A stretch of 64,000 nucleotides of DNA from the NCBI RefSeq assembly GCF_946482605.1, contig NZ_CAMLSE010000010.1, positions 186,001 to 250,000 of the forward strand, in the 5' to 3' direction. The position numbers and the translations under genes were made by a program. The notes below the pieces were generated by a model, which had not been told where the DNA came from, did no database searches, and saw only the letters and a list, made by a program, of their open reading frames with translations. The DNA is from an uncultured Dyadobacter sp. (GTDB taxonomy: Bacteria; Bacteroidota; Bacteroidia; Cytophagales; Spirosomataceae). Of the stretch, positions 27,999 to 37,595 are shown piece by piece. Positions within the stretch are counted from its first letter, which is position 1. Every line of letters begins with the position of its first letter.

Positions 27999-30900
27999 AT
28001 GAAAACTACTGTACGATTGCTGTACATGCTCGTTTTCCTGACATTAGGGAGTGTCTCTTACGCACAGGAAATAAATGTGACCGGCAAGGTTACTTCGAGT
28101 GCCGACAATTCGGTGCTTCCGGGCGCCAGTGTGCTGATCAAGGGAACCACCAGCGGTGTACCCACCGATGCAGAAGGTAACTATTCCATAAAAGTCCCCT
28201 CGCCCCAATCCGTACTCGTATACTCCATGATCGGTATGGCGGCGCAGGAAATCACCGTTGGGACACAGACGGTGATCAATGTAGCGCTGCAAGAGGATGC
28301 AAAAGCATTGACCGAGGTCGTGATCACAGGCTATGGTTCTCAAAACAAGCTCGACGTTACCGGTGCTATTGCCCAGATCAAAGGCGCGGAAATTGCCAAG
28401 CAACCTTCGATGAATGCTGTTTCGGGCTTGCAGGGAAAAGTAGCGGGGGTTCAGATCAACAATTCCGGTAAACCGGGAGAAGCACCGCAGATCCGGGTTC
28501 GCGGTGTCGGTACAGCTTATGGCAGTGCCAACCCTCTCTATGTGGTCGACGGTGTATGGTTCGATGATATCAGCTTCCTGAACTCCGGGGATATCGAAAA
28601 CATGAGCATTCTGAAAGATGCATCCAGCCAATCCATTTACGGGGTGCGCGCCGCGAACGGTGTTGTTCTCATTACTACCAAAAAAGGAAAATCAGGAACA
28701 CCGGTTATCGATTATAACGGCTTTGTCGGTTATCAGAAAGTGACTAATCAGGTCAAAATGGCCAATGCGCAGGAATATGCGACGATGACCAATGAATTGA
28801 GTAACATCAACGGCAAAGGCAATGTCCTCGATCCGAGTCAGTATGGCGAAGGAACAGACTGGTATCACCAGATCCTCCGTAATGCATTCGTGACCAATCA
28901 CCAGCTTTCGATCAGCGGAGGCGGTGAAAAATCGACCTATAACTTTTCATTGGGGTATCTCAATCAGGATGGTATCGTTGAAAAGAACAACTTCAAGCGC
29001 TACACGGCCCGTGTCCAGAATGATTTCCAGGTATTGAAAAATCTGAAAATCGGCTATACGGCCACGGGATCATTCAGCAAATCAAAAGATGAAGCTGGTG
29101 GTATTTTCAGACAACTATATGCCGCAGGCCCTGTCGTGCCGGTTTACTATGCGGACGGTACTTACGGCGACCCTACCGATTACAACCTGGGTGATGGCAA
29201 CAACTTCAACCCGCAGGTGACCGTCGATTTCTACAATCAGAACACGAAGAAAACCCTGCTTACCGGTAATGCTTATGCGGAGCTTTCCCTTTTCAAGGGC
29301 CTGACCTTCAAAACAAGCCTTGGGGGGCGCTACGGACAAGATGAAACCCGAACTTACGTGCCTCAATATGTGGCTACGTTCAAGCAGCGTAACACCACCA
29401 GCTTCCTGGAATTCGTCCGTCCGCAAACACGGTACTGGATTTTTGAAAATACATTGACCTACACCAAGGATTTTGGCAAGCACAGCCTTACCGCTCTTTT
29501 AGGGCAGTCTGCTCAGCGCGACCAATCCTACAAACTCACTGCGAACGCATTGAATGTTCCTTACAGCAGCGAGGGCGACCTTTACCTTGCATTAGGTAGT
29601 GCCGATGGCCGTAATGTAAAGGATGAAGGCGACCTGGGCACTTATGCTTCCTACTTCGGCCGTATCAACTACTCTTTTGATGACCGCTACATGCTGAATG
29701 CGTCCCTCCGGGCTGATGGTTCGTCCAAATTCTTCCAGGGAGGCAATGCCTGGGGTTACTTCCCGTCGATCGGAGCCGGCTGGGTGATCAGCAACGAGGA
29801 GTTCATGAAAGGGCAGAGCATTTTTGATAACCTGAAAATCCGCGGGAGCTGGGGAAAGATCGGTAACGCATCAGTACCGTCGAACCTATCGACACTGACC
29901 GTTGCCACCGGTGGCGGCCTTGCAGCGATTTTCGGTGGCCAGCTCAACACAGGAGCCAGCATCAATACGATCATCCCTCCCACCACTTATTGGGAACGCG
30001 GCGTAGGAACGGACGCAGGTATCGAAGCATCCTTCCTGAAATCACGCCTGACCGTGGAATTGGATTATTACATTAAGAAAACAGAACGTGCGATCTTCGA
30101 TATTCCGGTGCTTACGTCAATCGGTACCGAGTCGGGACGTATTGTAGGCAACCAGGCCGATTTTGAGAATAAAGGTTTTGAGTTTGCATTGAACTGGCGC
30201 GACGATATCGGGAAAGATCTTTCTTACAGCATTGGCTTCAACGGAGCTATCAATAACAACAAAGTTCTGGCTGTATCATCCGGGGCCAACCCGATTTATG
30301 ACGGCGGCGTGGGCCTTACCAGCGGCGCATTGGCGACGCGCACCCGCGTTGGTGACCCGATCGGCTCATTCTACGGATATGTTGTCGACGGAATCTTCCA
30401 GAATCAGGACGAGATCAGCAAATCGGCGCAGCCCAATGCAAAGCCCGGTGATTTCAAATACCGCGATATCAGCGGTACCAATGGCACACCCGATGGCACG
30501 ATCTCAGGACTTGACCGTCAGGTCCTCGGCAATCCGAACCCGAAATTCACCTACGGTATCAACACGAGCTGGAATTACAAGAACATCGACCTGATGCTCG
30601 ACTTCCAGGGTGTAGCCAAAGTGGATATCTACAATGCCAATATGGGATGGCGGTACGGTAATGAAAACTTCACCAAGGACTTCTATGACAACAGATGGCA
30701 CGGAGAAGGGACTTCCAACACCTACCCTTCCGCGAACATAGGCGGTGGTCAGAACTATTTGCCCAACTCATTCTTTGTGCAGAGCGGCAGTTATTTCAGG
30801 GTAAGGAATGCCCAGATCGGCTACACGTTCCCGCAGGCATTCAATGAAAAACTGAAAATCCGCAAACTGCGCTTGTATGCGAATGCACAGAACCCATTGA

Positions 30901-31031
30901 ATTTCTTCAAATACAAAGGCCTGTCCCCTGAGGTGAGAGCCAATGAGAACAAGCCGACGCAAGCTAGTATTGACGCCAACGTATATCCGCTTTCAGCGAC
31001 CTACAACTTTGGTATTAATGTCACTTTCTAA
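27999..31031 (+). CDS. SusC/RagA-family TonB-dependent glycan transporter
   Basis: At 1010 residues this is SusC size. It has a signal peptide, a CarboxypepD_reg-like domain (about 25-110), the plug with the SusC motif LYVVDGVW and then ILKDASSQSIYGVRAANGVVLITTKKG, and the outer-membrane barrel. It pairs with the SusD lipoprotein 14 bases downstream and would import oligosaccharides across the outer membrane with TonB energy. Because two GH144 enzymes lie in the same operon, the cargo is probably beta-1,2-gluco-oligosaccharide (sophoro-oligosaccharides). It is the first gene of the operon. Confidence 0.95.
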   Translation: MKTTVRLLYMLVFLTLGSVSYAQEINVTGKVTSSADNSVLPGASVLIKGTTSGVPTDAEGNYSIKVPSPQSVLVYSMIGMAAQEITVGTQTVINVALQEDAKALTEVVITGYGSQNKLDVTGAIAQIKGAEIAKQPSMNAVSGLQGKVAGVQINNSGKPGEAPQIRVRGVGTAYGSANPLYVVDGVWFDDISFLNSGDIENMSILKDASSQSIYGVRAANGVVLITTKKGKSGTPVIDYNGFVGYQKVTNQVKMANAQEYATMTNELSNINGKGNVLDPSQYGEGTDWYHQILRNAFVTNHQLSISGGGEKSTYNFSLGYLNQDGIVEKNNFKRYTARVQNDFQVLKNLKIGYTATGSFSKSKDEAGGIFRQLYAAGPVVPVYYADGTYGDPTDYNLGDGNNFNPQVTVDFYNQNTKKTLLTGNAYAELSLFKGLTFKTSLGGRYGQDETRTYVPQYVATFKQRNTTSFLEFVRPQTRYWIFENTLTYTKDFGKHSLTALLGQSAQRDQSYKLTANALNVPYSSEGDLYLALGSADGRNVKDEGDLGTYASYFGRINYSFDDRYMLNASLRADGSSKFFQGGNAWGYFPSIGAGWVISNEEFMKGQSIFDNLKIRGSWGKIGNASVPSNLSTLTVATGGGLAAIFGGQLNTGASINTIIPPTTYWERGVGTDAGIEASFLKSRLTVELDYYIKKTERAIFDIPVLTSIGTESGRIVGNQADFENKGFEFALNWRDDIGKDLSYSIGFNGAINNNKVLAVSSGANPIYDGGVGLTSGALATRTRVGDPIGSFYGYVVDGIFQNQDEISKSAQPNAKPGDFKYRDISGTNGTPDGTISGLDRQVLGNPNPKFTYGINTSWNYKNIDLMLDFQGVAKVDIYNANMGWRYGNENFTKDFYDNRWHGEGTSNTYPSANIGGGQNYLPNSFFVQSGSYFRVRNAQIGYTFPQAFNEKLKIRKLRLYANAQNPLNFFKYKGLSPEVRANENKPTQASIDANVYPLSATYNFGINVTF

Positions 31032-31044
31032 GATCAGAACCGAT

Positions 31045-32538
31045 ATGAAAAATATAAATCTTAAAAACAATTTGAAGCAGACAGGTCTGTATCTGGGGCT
31101 CGCGGCGCTCCTAGTCATACCTTCTTCCTGCAGTGACAGTTTCCTGGACACCGATCCGCAGGGCAAACAGGCCGGTACTGTTTTCTGGGAAAGTGAAGCA
31201 GATGCGACCAAAGCTGTCAATGCCATGTACGCCAATCTCCGCGGCTGGAACAATACCGCTTTTGCGGCCATTGCGATAGAAAGCGTCGGTTCGGATGATG
31301 CTGAAAAGGGCAGCACGGCATCGGATGCGACATTCTTCAACCAATACGACAATTTCTCGGTAGGCTCCACCGATGGCCAACTCGGCGGCTTCTGGCAGGG
31401 GCAATATCAGAATATCAACTACGCAAACCAGGTACTGGATAACATCCCGGCCATCAGCATGGATGAAAACCTGAAAACGAGGTATCTGGCCGAAGCCAAA
31501 TTTGTGCGGGCCTATTCCTATTTCAGATTGGTGAGAGCATTTGGTGATGTCCCATTGAGATTGAAGCTACCCAAGGATGCAACGGAGTACAACCTTCCCC
31601 GCACACCGAAAGCCGACGTGTACGCGGCCATTGAAAAAGACCTGACAGATGCCGCGGCGGTATTGCCGCAAAACTATGGTCCGACGGATCTCGGCCGGGT
31701 TACCAAAGGAGCTGCATTGTCCTTGCATGCAAAGGTTTCTATGTATCAGCAAAAATGGCAGCAGGTTTTCGATCTGACAACACAAGTGATCAATTCTGGT
31801 CAGTACGCACTCTTTGCGGACTATGAATCACTGTTCAGGATACCGAATGAGAATTCGAAGGAGTCTGTTTTTGAAATTCAGAATGAACTGATCCCCTCCA
31901 ATAAAGACGCTTCCAACTCTCAGTACTCACAGGTACAGGGCGTGAGAGGCGTAACAGGAGGCGGCTGGGGCTTCAATGTTCCCACCGAAGAATTATCCAA
32001 AGCATTTGAAGCAGGTGACCCGAGACGGGATGCCACCATTATTTTCCGTGGTGAAACTACACCCTCAGGGGACGCCATCGCAGCTACGGGCGATAATCCG
32101 ATGTATAATCAGAAATCTTACGTACCCTTCAAACTCTACGTGACGGGCTTCAATGAAGGCTCTCAGCAGAATGTAAGAGTGATTCGCTATGCCGATGTCC
32201 TGCTAATGAATGCCGAAGCTGCGAATGAAATCGGCAATGCAACTGCGGCCCTGGCTTCCCTGGAATTGGTCCGCGCACGGGCAAGAGGTGCGAGCAAAAC
32301 CATTCTTCCGAAAGTGACAACCACTGAAAAAGTCGCATTGCGCACCGCTATCTGGAATGAACGCCATGTAGAGCTGGCTATGGAGTTTGACCGCTATTTT
32401 GATGTCATTCGCCAGGGACGCGGTACTGCCGTCTTCGGACCCAAAGGCTGGAAAGCGGGTAAAAACGAAGTATGGCCGGTTCCTCAGACCGAAATTGATC
32501 TCAGTGCAGGCGTCCTGACCCAAAACCCAGGTTACTAA
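31045..32538 (+). CDS. SusD/RagB-family surface glycan-binding lipoprotein
   Basis: This 497-residue lipoprotein begins at the ATG at 31045. The longer open frame overlapping susC is not used, because the signal peptide and lipobox (VIPSSC, Cys29) start here. The SusD features are present: CSDSFLDTDPQG after the acylation site, the TPR-like helices with AEAKFVRAYSYFRLVRAFGDVPL, and the RYADVLLMNAEAANEIG stretch near the end. It forms the lid of the SusC transporter and captures glycan at the surface. Confidence 0.95.
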   Translation: MKNINLKNNLKQTGLYLGLAALLVIPSSCSDSFLDTDPQGKQAGTVFWESEADATKAVNAMYANLRGWNNTAFAAIAIESVGSDDAEKGSTASDATFFNQYDNFSVGSTDGQLGGFWQGQYQNINYANQVLDNIPAISMDENLKTRYLAEAKFVRAYSYFRLVRAFGDVPLRLKLPKDATEYNLPRTPKADVYAAIEKDLTDAAAVLPQNYGPTDLGRVTKGAALSLHAKVSMYQQKWQQVFDLTTQVINSGQYALFADYESLFRIPNENSKESVFEIQNELIPSNKDASNSQYSQVQGVRGVTGGGWGFNVPTEELSKAFEAGDPRRDATIIFRGETTPSGDAIAATGDNPMYNQKSYVPFKLYVTGFNEGSQQNVRVIRYADVLLMNAEAANEIGNATAALASLELVRARARGASKTILPKVTTTEKVALRTAIWNERHVELAMEFDRYFDVIRQGRGTAVFGPKGWKAGKNEVWPVPQTEIDLSAGVLTQNPGY

Positions 32539-32558
32539 TTTCAAACCGCGATCTATCG

Positions 32559-33401
32559 ATGAAAACTTTTAAGAATAAACTGGCCGTAGCATGCTGCGCA
32601 CTGACGGTCATCGGAGTGAGTTCATGTTATGAAAAATTCGACCCGGAAAGCTACGCTCCGAGCGTAACCATCGGAGGCTATACCAGCTCCGATGAGATCG
32701 CGAAAGAAAATCTGGTCGCATACTTCCCATTCAACGGGGACTATGCCGATGCAGTTTCTAAAACCGCAGGCGTCAATACCGGCACCACTTTTGCGAACGG
32801 GCTGAAAGGCCAGGCGATGAAGGGGGCTAAAAACGGATATGTTCTGTTTGATCCTACTGCCGCAATACTAGGCTTGAAGAGCTTTACCCTCACCTACTGG
32901 GTTAACAGCCAGTCGACCAAAGCGGCAGGTGGCATTATCGGACTCGTGGGACTTTCGCAAAAGGATGGATTCTGGGGAAACATCGAAACTTTCTTCGAGA
33001 ATGGCGGTACAGATACGGACGGCATTTTCAAGGCACATATCCAGAATGACAAAACCGATACATGGGTTACCAAGGAGGGGATTGTCAACCTTTATAATTC
33101 CTGGACCCACATTGCATTGGCTTATGACGCTACTTCATCCACTTTCTCCATTTATGTGAATGGGTCCAAAACCGCAACGAGCACAGTGGCCAAGTTTGGG
33201 GACCTGAAATGGAAAAGCCCGGGCAAAATGGTGTTTGGCACAGTGCAATTCCAGACTACTCCGAGCCTGACGTCCGAGTCGGAAGCGCAATCCTGGGCCA
33301 GTTACCTGACCGGCTTACTCGATGAAGTCAGGATCTACAACGTTGCCTTGAAAGACGCCGATGTCGATGCACTCGTCAAATTGGAATCAAGAGGAAAATA
33401 A
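32559..33401 (+). CDS. LamG-domain lipoprotein, probable surface glycan-binding protein
   Basis: This 280-residue protein starts with a lipoprotein signal (GVSSC, Cys23), a short linker and a concanavalin-A-like/LamG jelly roll (about 50-275, with LVAYFPFNGDYADAVSK and WTHIALAYDATSSTFSIYVNG). Such proteins in the position after susD act as extra surface binders for the substrate; binding to beta-1,2-glucan is inference. Its stop codon overlaps the next ATG as TAATG, giving tight coupling to the first GH144 enzyme. Confidence 0.8.
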   Translation: MKTFKNKLAVACCALTVIGVSSCYEKFDPESYAPSVTIGGYTSSDEIAKENLVAYFPFNGDYADAVSKTAGVNTGTTFANGLKGQAMKGAKNGYVLFDPTAAILGLKSFTLTYWVNSQSTKAAGGIIGLVGLSQKDGFWGNIETFFENGGTDTDGIFKAHIQNDKTDTWVTKEGIVNLYNSWTHIALAYDATSSTFSIYVNGSKTATSTVAKFGDLKWKSPGKMVFGTVQFQTTPSLTSESEAQSWASYLTGLLDEVRIYNVALKDADVDALVKLESRGK

Positions 33402-35071
33402 TGCCTTTGAGATACCTTCTTTTTCTTGGTTCAATTATCTGGCTCGGGGTTTCCTGTCAATCCGACAAGGCCCCCGGGCCATCTAATCCCGGAGTACCGT
33501 CGTCATTTGGCTTCAACAGCCTGAAAGTTAACGACGGCTATTCAGGCTTTAACTATACCGATGTAAACCTGAAACCAAAGGTCAGGTTTACATTTTCCGC
33601 CCCGCTGAACAGCGAAACCTCCGCAAGTGGCATTACGTTCAAATCGGCCTCCGGAGAATTAATTGCCTTTACAACTGCTTTGGAGAACGGCGACAGCTCG
33701 GTAGTGATCATTCCTTCTGCCAATCTGGAATACCTGACCAACTACTCGGTTGTTGCTACCAAAGCATTAAAATCAAAAGCTGGCGGAATGCTGCTGAGTG
33801 AAGTCAATGTCAGCCTTACCACTGCCCTGGACCCAGCTGACAAATTCCCGGTCATTTCAGACGACGCACTGCTTACGCTGGTCCAGAAACAGACATTTAA
33901 ATACTTCTGGGACTTTGGGCATCCGGTAAGCGGCCTCGCCAGAGAGCGAAACACTTCGGGCGATGTCGTTACTTCGGGCGGCAGTGGTTTCGGGATCATG
34001 ACCATACCCATTGCCGTTGAACGAAAATTCATCACCCGGGCGGAAGGACTGGAGAGAATGCAAAAAATAGTCAGCTTCCTGAGAATGGCGCAGACATTCC
34101 ACGGAGCATTCCCACATTGGCTCAATGGCGCTACCGGCGTTGCGGTACCTTTCAGCCCGAAAGACAATGGCGCCGACCTTGTAGAAACTTCTTACCTGAT
34201 CCAGGGACTGCTTACGGCCAGGCAGTACTTTCAGGGGACTAATCCGGCAGAAATCGCTCTTAGGGCTGAAATTACAGCTATTTGGGAGGCAGTGGAGTGG
34301 GACTGGTTCAGAAAGGGAGATGGAAACTTACTTTATTGGCACTGGAGCCCCGACTATAACTGGGATATGAACCTGCCGATCAGGGGATGGAACGAATGCC
34401 TGATCACCTATGTCCTGGCCGCATCTTCGCCAACCCATGCCATCAGCAAAGCGGTATACGACAATGGCTGGACGGGGAATGGCTCTTTTGTCAACGGAAA
34501 AGAATTTTACGGGATCACCTTACCACTTGGAGAAACATTGGGAGGCCCTTTGTTCTTATCCCAATATTCCTTCCTCGGTTTGAACCCAACCAACCTGACC
34601 GACCGCTTCACGAATTATCTGACGCAAAACAAGGCCCATACCTTAATTAACTACAATTACTGTAAGGCCAATCCACAGTCGTATTATGGGTACAGCGAGC
34701 AATGCTGGGGACTTACCGCCAGCGACATCCCGAATGGATACAGTGCCAACTCGCCCACCAACGACCGCGGCGTGATCACACCGACCGCAGCGTTATCGGC
34801 CTTTCCCTATACCCCGGTAGAATCGATGCAGGCATTGAAATTCTTCTATTACAAACTGGGAGACAGGCTGTGGGGAGAATATGGTTTCCATGATGCGTTT
34901 TCGCTCGAAGATCTTTGGTTCGCGGACTCATACCTCGCGATTGATCAGGGGCCCATTATAATAATGATTGAAAATTACCGGAGTTCGCAGCCCTGGAAGC
35001 TTTTCATGAGCAATTCCGAGGTGAAAGCCGGGCTAAAAAAACTTGGATTCAGTAGTCCTGAAATCCAGTAA
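33401..35071 (+). CDS. GH144-type glucoamylase-family lipoprotein with N-terminal Ig-like domain (predicted endo-beta-1,2-glucanase)
   Basis: This 556-residue lipoprotein (LGVSC, Cys19) has an Ig-like Big_5/SbsA-type domain at about 30-145, then a glycoamylase (PF10091) alpha/alpha-barrel at about 148-550. Family GH144 includes the characterised endo-beta-1,2-glucanase of Chitinophaga pinensis. Conserved blocks include QKQTFKYFWDFGHPVSGL, AFPHWLNGATG, LYWHWSPDYNWDMN and GPIIIMIENYRSSQPWKLF. The lipid anchor and Ig spacer suggest it works at the cell surface. It is translationally coupled to the LamG protein. The substrate is inferred from family membership. Confidence 0.86.
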   Translation: MPLRYLLFLGSIIWLGVSCQSDKAPGPSNPGVPSSFGFNSLKVNDGYSGFNYTDVNLKPKVRFTFSAPLNSETSASGITFKSASGELIAFTTALENGDSSVVIIPSANLEYLTNYSVVATKALKSKAGGMLLSEVNVSLTTALDPADKFPVISDDALLTLVQKQTFKYFWDFGHPVSGLARERNTSGDVVTSGGSGFGIMTIPIAVERKFITRAEGLERMQKIVSFLRMAQTFHGAFPHWLNGATGVAVPFSPKDNGADLVETSYLIQGLLTARQYFQGTNPAEIALRAEITAIWEAVEWDWFRKGDGNLLYWHWSPDYNWDMNLPIRGWNECLITYVLAASSPTHAISKAVYDNGWTGNGSFVNGKEFYGITLPLGETLGGPLFLSQYSFLGLNPTNLTDRFTNYLTQNKAHTLINYNYCKANPQSYYGYSEQCWGLTASDIPNGYSANSPTNDRGVITPTAALSAFPYTPVESMQALKFFYYKLGDRLWGEYGFHDAFSLEDLWFADSYLAIDQGPIIIMIENYRSSQPWKLFMSNSEVKAGLKKLGFSSPEIQ

Positions 35072-35101
35072 GACTTATCCCACCATTAAAGTTACTCGAC
35101 T

Positions 35102-36484
35102 ATGAAGATATCCTTCCAATCCATACTATGCTTGCTGCTGCTCCTTTTTTCGATGCATGTGAATAGCGAGGCACAGAAAAAGAAGCCAGCAGAAATGAAA
35201 CCTGCGGCATTCAACCCAGCAAACCGCCCCAAAAATCTCTCAGATACCGCGTTGCTCGAATTGGTGCAGAAACAGACTTTCCGCTATTTCTGGGAGTTTG
35301 GGCATCCAGTGAGCGGCATGTCGCGCGAGCGCAGTAACGTCGCATATGATTACGGCGACGAGGTAGTTACAACCGGCGGTACCGGCTTCGGTATTATGGC
35401 GATGATCGTGGCAGCCGAAAGGAAATGGCAGCCCCGCGATTCCGTAGCCGCACGACTCCTCAAAATGGTTAAATTCCTCTCGAAAGCCGACCATTACCAC
35501 GGCATTTTTCCGCACTGGCTGAACGGCGCGACGGGTAAGATCATCCCGTTTGGCCGTAAAGACGACGGTGGCGACCTCGTGGAAAGCTCGTTTCTCTTCC
35601 AGGGACTGCTAGCCGCCCGGCAGTATTTCGACAAGGACAATGACCTGGAAAGGGACCTTCGGAACCGTATCCAGTGGATATGGAGCGAAGCCGAGTGGGA
35701 CTGGTACACGCGGGGCAATCCCAATCAGCTCTACTGGCATTGGAGCCCTAATAATGGCTGGGCCATGAACTTCGAGTTGCGTGGTTATAATGAAACGCTC
35801 ATCACTTACATTATGGGTGCAGCTTCACCGCGCTACCCTATTACGCGGCAGGTTTATGACAAATGCTGGGCTCAGAGCGACCATTTCAAAAATGGAAAGG
35901 AATATTACGGCATCAAGCTTCCATTAGGTTTCGAATATGGCGGGCCGTTGTTCTTCACGCATTATTCATTTGTAGGTCTGGATCCAAGAAAGCTGAAAGA
36001 TCAATATGCGGATTACTGGGAGCAAAACGTCAATCATTCGCTGATCAATTACAAGCATTGCGTTGCAAATCCCGGAAAATTCAAAGGTTATGGAGAAAAC
36101 AGCTGGGGCCTGACTGCCAGTGATACCTACAATGGCTACAATGCGCACTCGCCCACCAACGATTTCGGGACGATCACCCCAACGGCCGCATTGTCGTCTT
36201 TCCCCTATACACCCAAAGAATCCATGAAGGCGCTGCGGCATTTTTATGATGACCTGGGTGACAAAATCTGGTCGGAATACGGCTTTACCGACGCTTTTAA
36301 TGAATCACAGAACTGGTATGCCAAATCACACCTGGCCATCGATCAGGGGCCCATTATCGTCATGATCGAGAACTATCGTACAGGCCTTTTATGGAAGCTG
36401 TTCATGAAAGATCCGGACGTTCAGAATGGGTTAAAAAAACTGGGTTTTGAAAGTCCGGCGCTTGAATTATCGAGCAAAAATTAA
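35102..36484 (+). CDS. GH144-type glucoamylase-family enzyme, single domain (predicted periplasmic beta-1,2-glucanase)
   Basis: This 460-residue enzyme is a close paralogue of the preceding gene across the catalytic domain (FRYFWEFGHPVSGM, IFPHWLNGATG, LYWHWSPNNGWAMN, GPIIVMIENYRTGLLWKLF). It lacks the Ig-like domain and has an ordinary signal peptide with no lipobox cysteine. The pair therefore looks like a division of labour: a surface enzyme that cuts polymer and a periplasmic one that trims imported chains. It is the last gene before a strong terminator. Confidence 0.86.
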   Translation: MKISFQSILCLLLLLFSMHVNSEAQKKKPAEMKPAAFNPANRPKNLSDTALLELVQKQTFRYFWEFGHPVSGMSRERSNVAYDYGDEVVTTGGTGFGIMAMIVAAERKWQPRDSVAARLLKMVKFLSKADHYHGIFPHWLNGATGKIIPFGRKDDGGDLVESSFLFQGLLAARQYFDKDNDLERDLRNRIQWIWSEAEWDWYTRGNPNQLYWHWSPNNGWAMNFELRGYNETLITYIMGAASPRYPITRQVYDKCWAQSDHFKNGKEYYGIKLPLGFEYGGPLFFTHYSFVGLDPRKLKDQYADYWEQNVNHSLINYKHCVANPGKFKGYGENSWGLTASDTYNGYNAHSPTNDFGTITPTAALSSFPYTPKESMKALRHFYDDLGDKIWSEYGFTDAFNESQNWYAKSHLAIDQGPIIVMIENYRTGLLWKLFMKDPDVQNGLKKLGFESPALELSSKN

Positions 36485-36505
36485 CAGCTGTTTGACAAAA
36501 ATTGT

Positions 36506-36540
36506 CAGAAAGACCGGCTCATGGCCGGTCTTTCTGTTTT
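36506..36540 (+). terminator. Terminator closing the susCD/GH144 operon
   Basis: A perfect 13-bp inverted repeat (CAGAAAGACCGGC and its complement) with a five-base loop is followed directly by TTTT. It lies 22 bases past the GH144 stop and marks the operon boundary. Confidence 0.92.
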
Positions 36541-36614
36541 ATCGAATATATTGTACCTTAATATTGTTTTTGAAAGCGATTTACGCGTATCCAGCCATTT
36601 TAACCGTAATCAAC

Positions 36615-37595
36615 ATGAAACCTCTCTACAAAAAGGCAGCATTACTGATTGCACTTCAATGGGCCACATTACAAGGCTTCGGGCAGATATGGACAGTGTC
36701 GGAACCCGAAAACCTTCCTGAAAAGCGGCATGAAAATGCAATGGCGACAGCTAATGGGAAATTGTACCTGCTCGGTGGCCGCGGCGTCAAGGCGGTAAAT
36801 GAATACGACTTCAAAAAAGACGCGTGGAGTGCATTGGCACCGACACCGATCGAGATGAGCCATTTTCAGGCCGTAACTTATAGGAACGAAATCTATGTCC
36901 TGGGTGCATTCACGGGCGGCTATCCGCATGAGATCCCCATTCCCGATATTTACATATTCAATCCCGTCAAAAACGAATGGCGGAAAGGAGCTTCCATACC
37001 CGAGAACCGTCGTCGCGGTGCAGCCGGCGCATTCGTACTGAATGACAAGATTTACCTGGTTTGCGGCATTCAGGACGGTCACTGGGACGGGCAAGTAATG
37101 TGGTTCGACGAATTTGACCCTGCCACAGGGTCGTGGAAAACTTTAACCGACGCGCCCCGCCCACGGGATCACGTCCAGGTAGCGGTTCTGAATGGCAAGC
37201 TCTACGTGGCCGGCGGACGACTGTCTACTGCACGCATCAACCAGGTTTTGAACACGGTCATCAAGGAGGTGGACGTATACGATTTCAAAACAGCAACCTG
37301 GGCGACGCTCGAAGCCTCTAATAACCTGCCGACATTACGGGCCGGCAATACCACCGTAGTTTACAACAACAAGATCCTGGTGATCGGAGGTGAAAGCGAC
37401 GCGCACACGGAGGCGCACAGCGAAGTGGAGGCTTTTAACCCTCAGACGCAAAAATGGGAACGCTTACCTTCCCTGCACCAGGGGCGGCACGGTACACAGG
37501 CGGTTTCCCTTAACAAGAAGATTTACATAGCAGCCGGTTCAGCCAACCGCGGAGGCGGTCCGGAGTTGAACGACATGGAAATTCTGGATAAATAA
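36615..37595 (+). CDS. Exported kelch-repeat beta-propeller protein
   Basis: This 326-residue protein starts at the ATG at 36615; the open frame runs further upstream through the terminator, but the signal peptide (ending LQGFGQ) begins here. The rest consists of about six kelch repeats with their paired glycines and spaced Tyr/Trp (GKLYLLGGRG, KLYVAGGRLS, KILVIGGESD, KIYIAAGSAN), predicted to close as one propeller. The function is unknown; kelch propellers bind protein or glycan or, rarely, catalyse oxidations. The stop overlaps the next ATG as TAATG, so it is coupled to the M1 peptidase. Confidence 0.85.
   Translation: MKPLYKKAALLIALQWATLQGFGQIWTVSEPENLPEKRHENAMATANGKLYLLGGRGVKAVNEYDFKKDAWSALAPTPIEMSHFQAVTYRNEIYVLGAFTGGYPHEIPIPDIYIFNPVKNEWRKGASIPENRRRGAAGAFVLNDKIYLVCGIQDGHWDGQVMWFDEFDPATGSWKTLTDAPRPRDHVQVAVLNGKLYVAGGRLSTARINQVLNTVIKEVDVYDFKTATWATLEASNNLPTLRAGNTTVVYNNKILVIGGESDAHTEAHSEVEAFNPQTQKWERLPSLHQGRHGTQAVSLNKKIYIAAGSANRGGGPELNDMEILDK

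Noticed and set aside
30943..31044. Longer susD start overlapping the susC end
   Set aside because: The extra residues would precede the signal peptide and lipobox; the ATG at 31045 gives a proper lipoprotein.
36447..36614. Longer start of the kelch gene running through the operon terminator
   Set aside because: The 13-bp terminator lies inside this extension and the signal peptide starts only at 36615.
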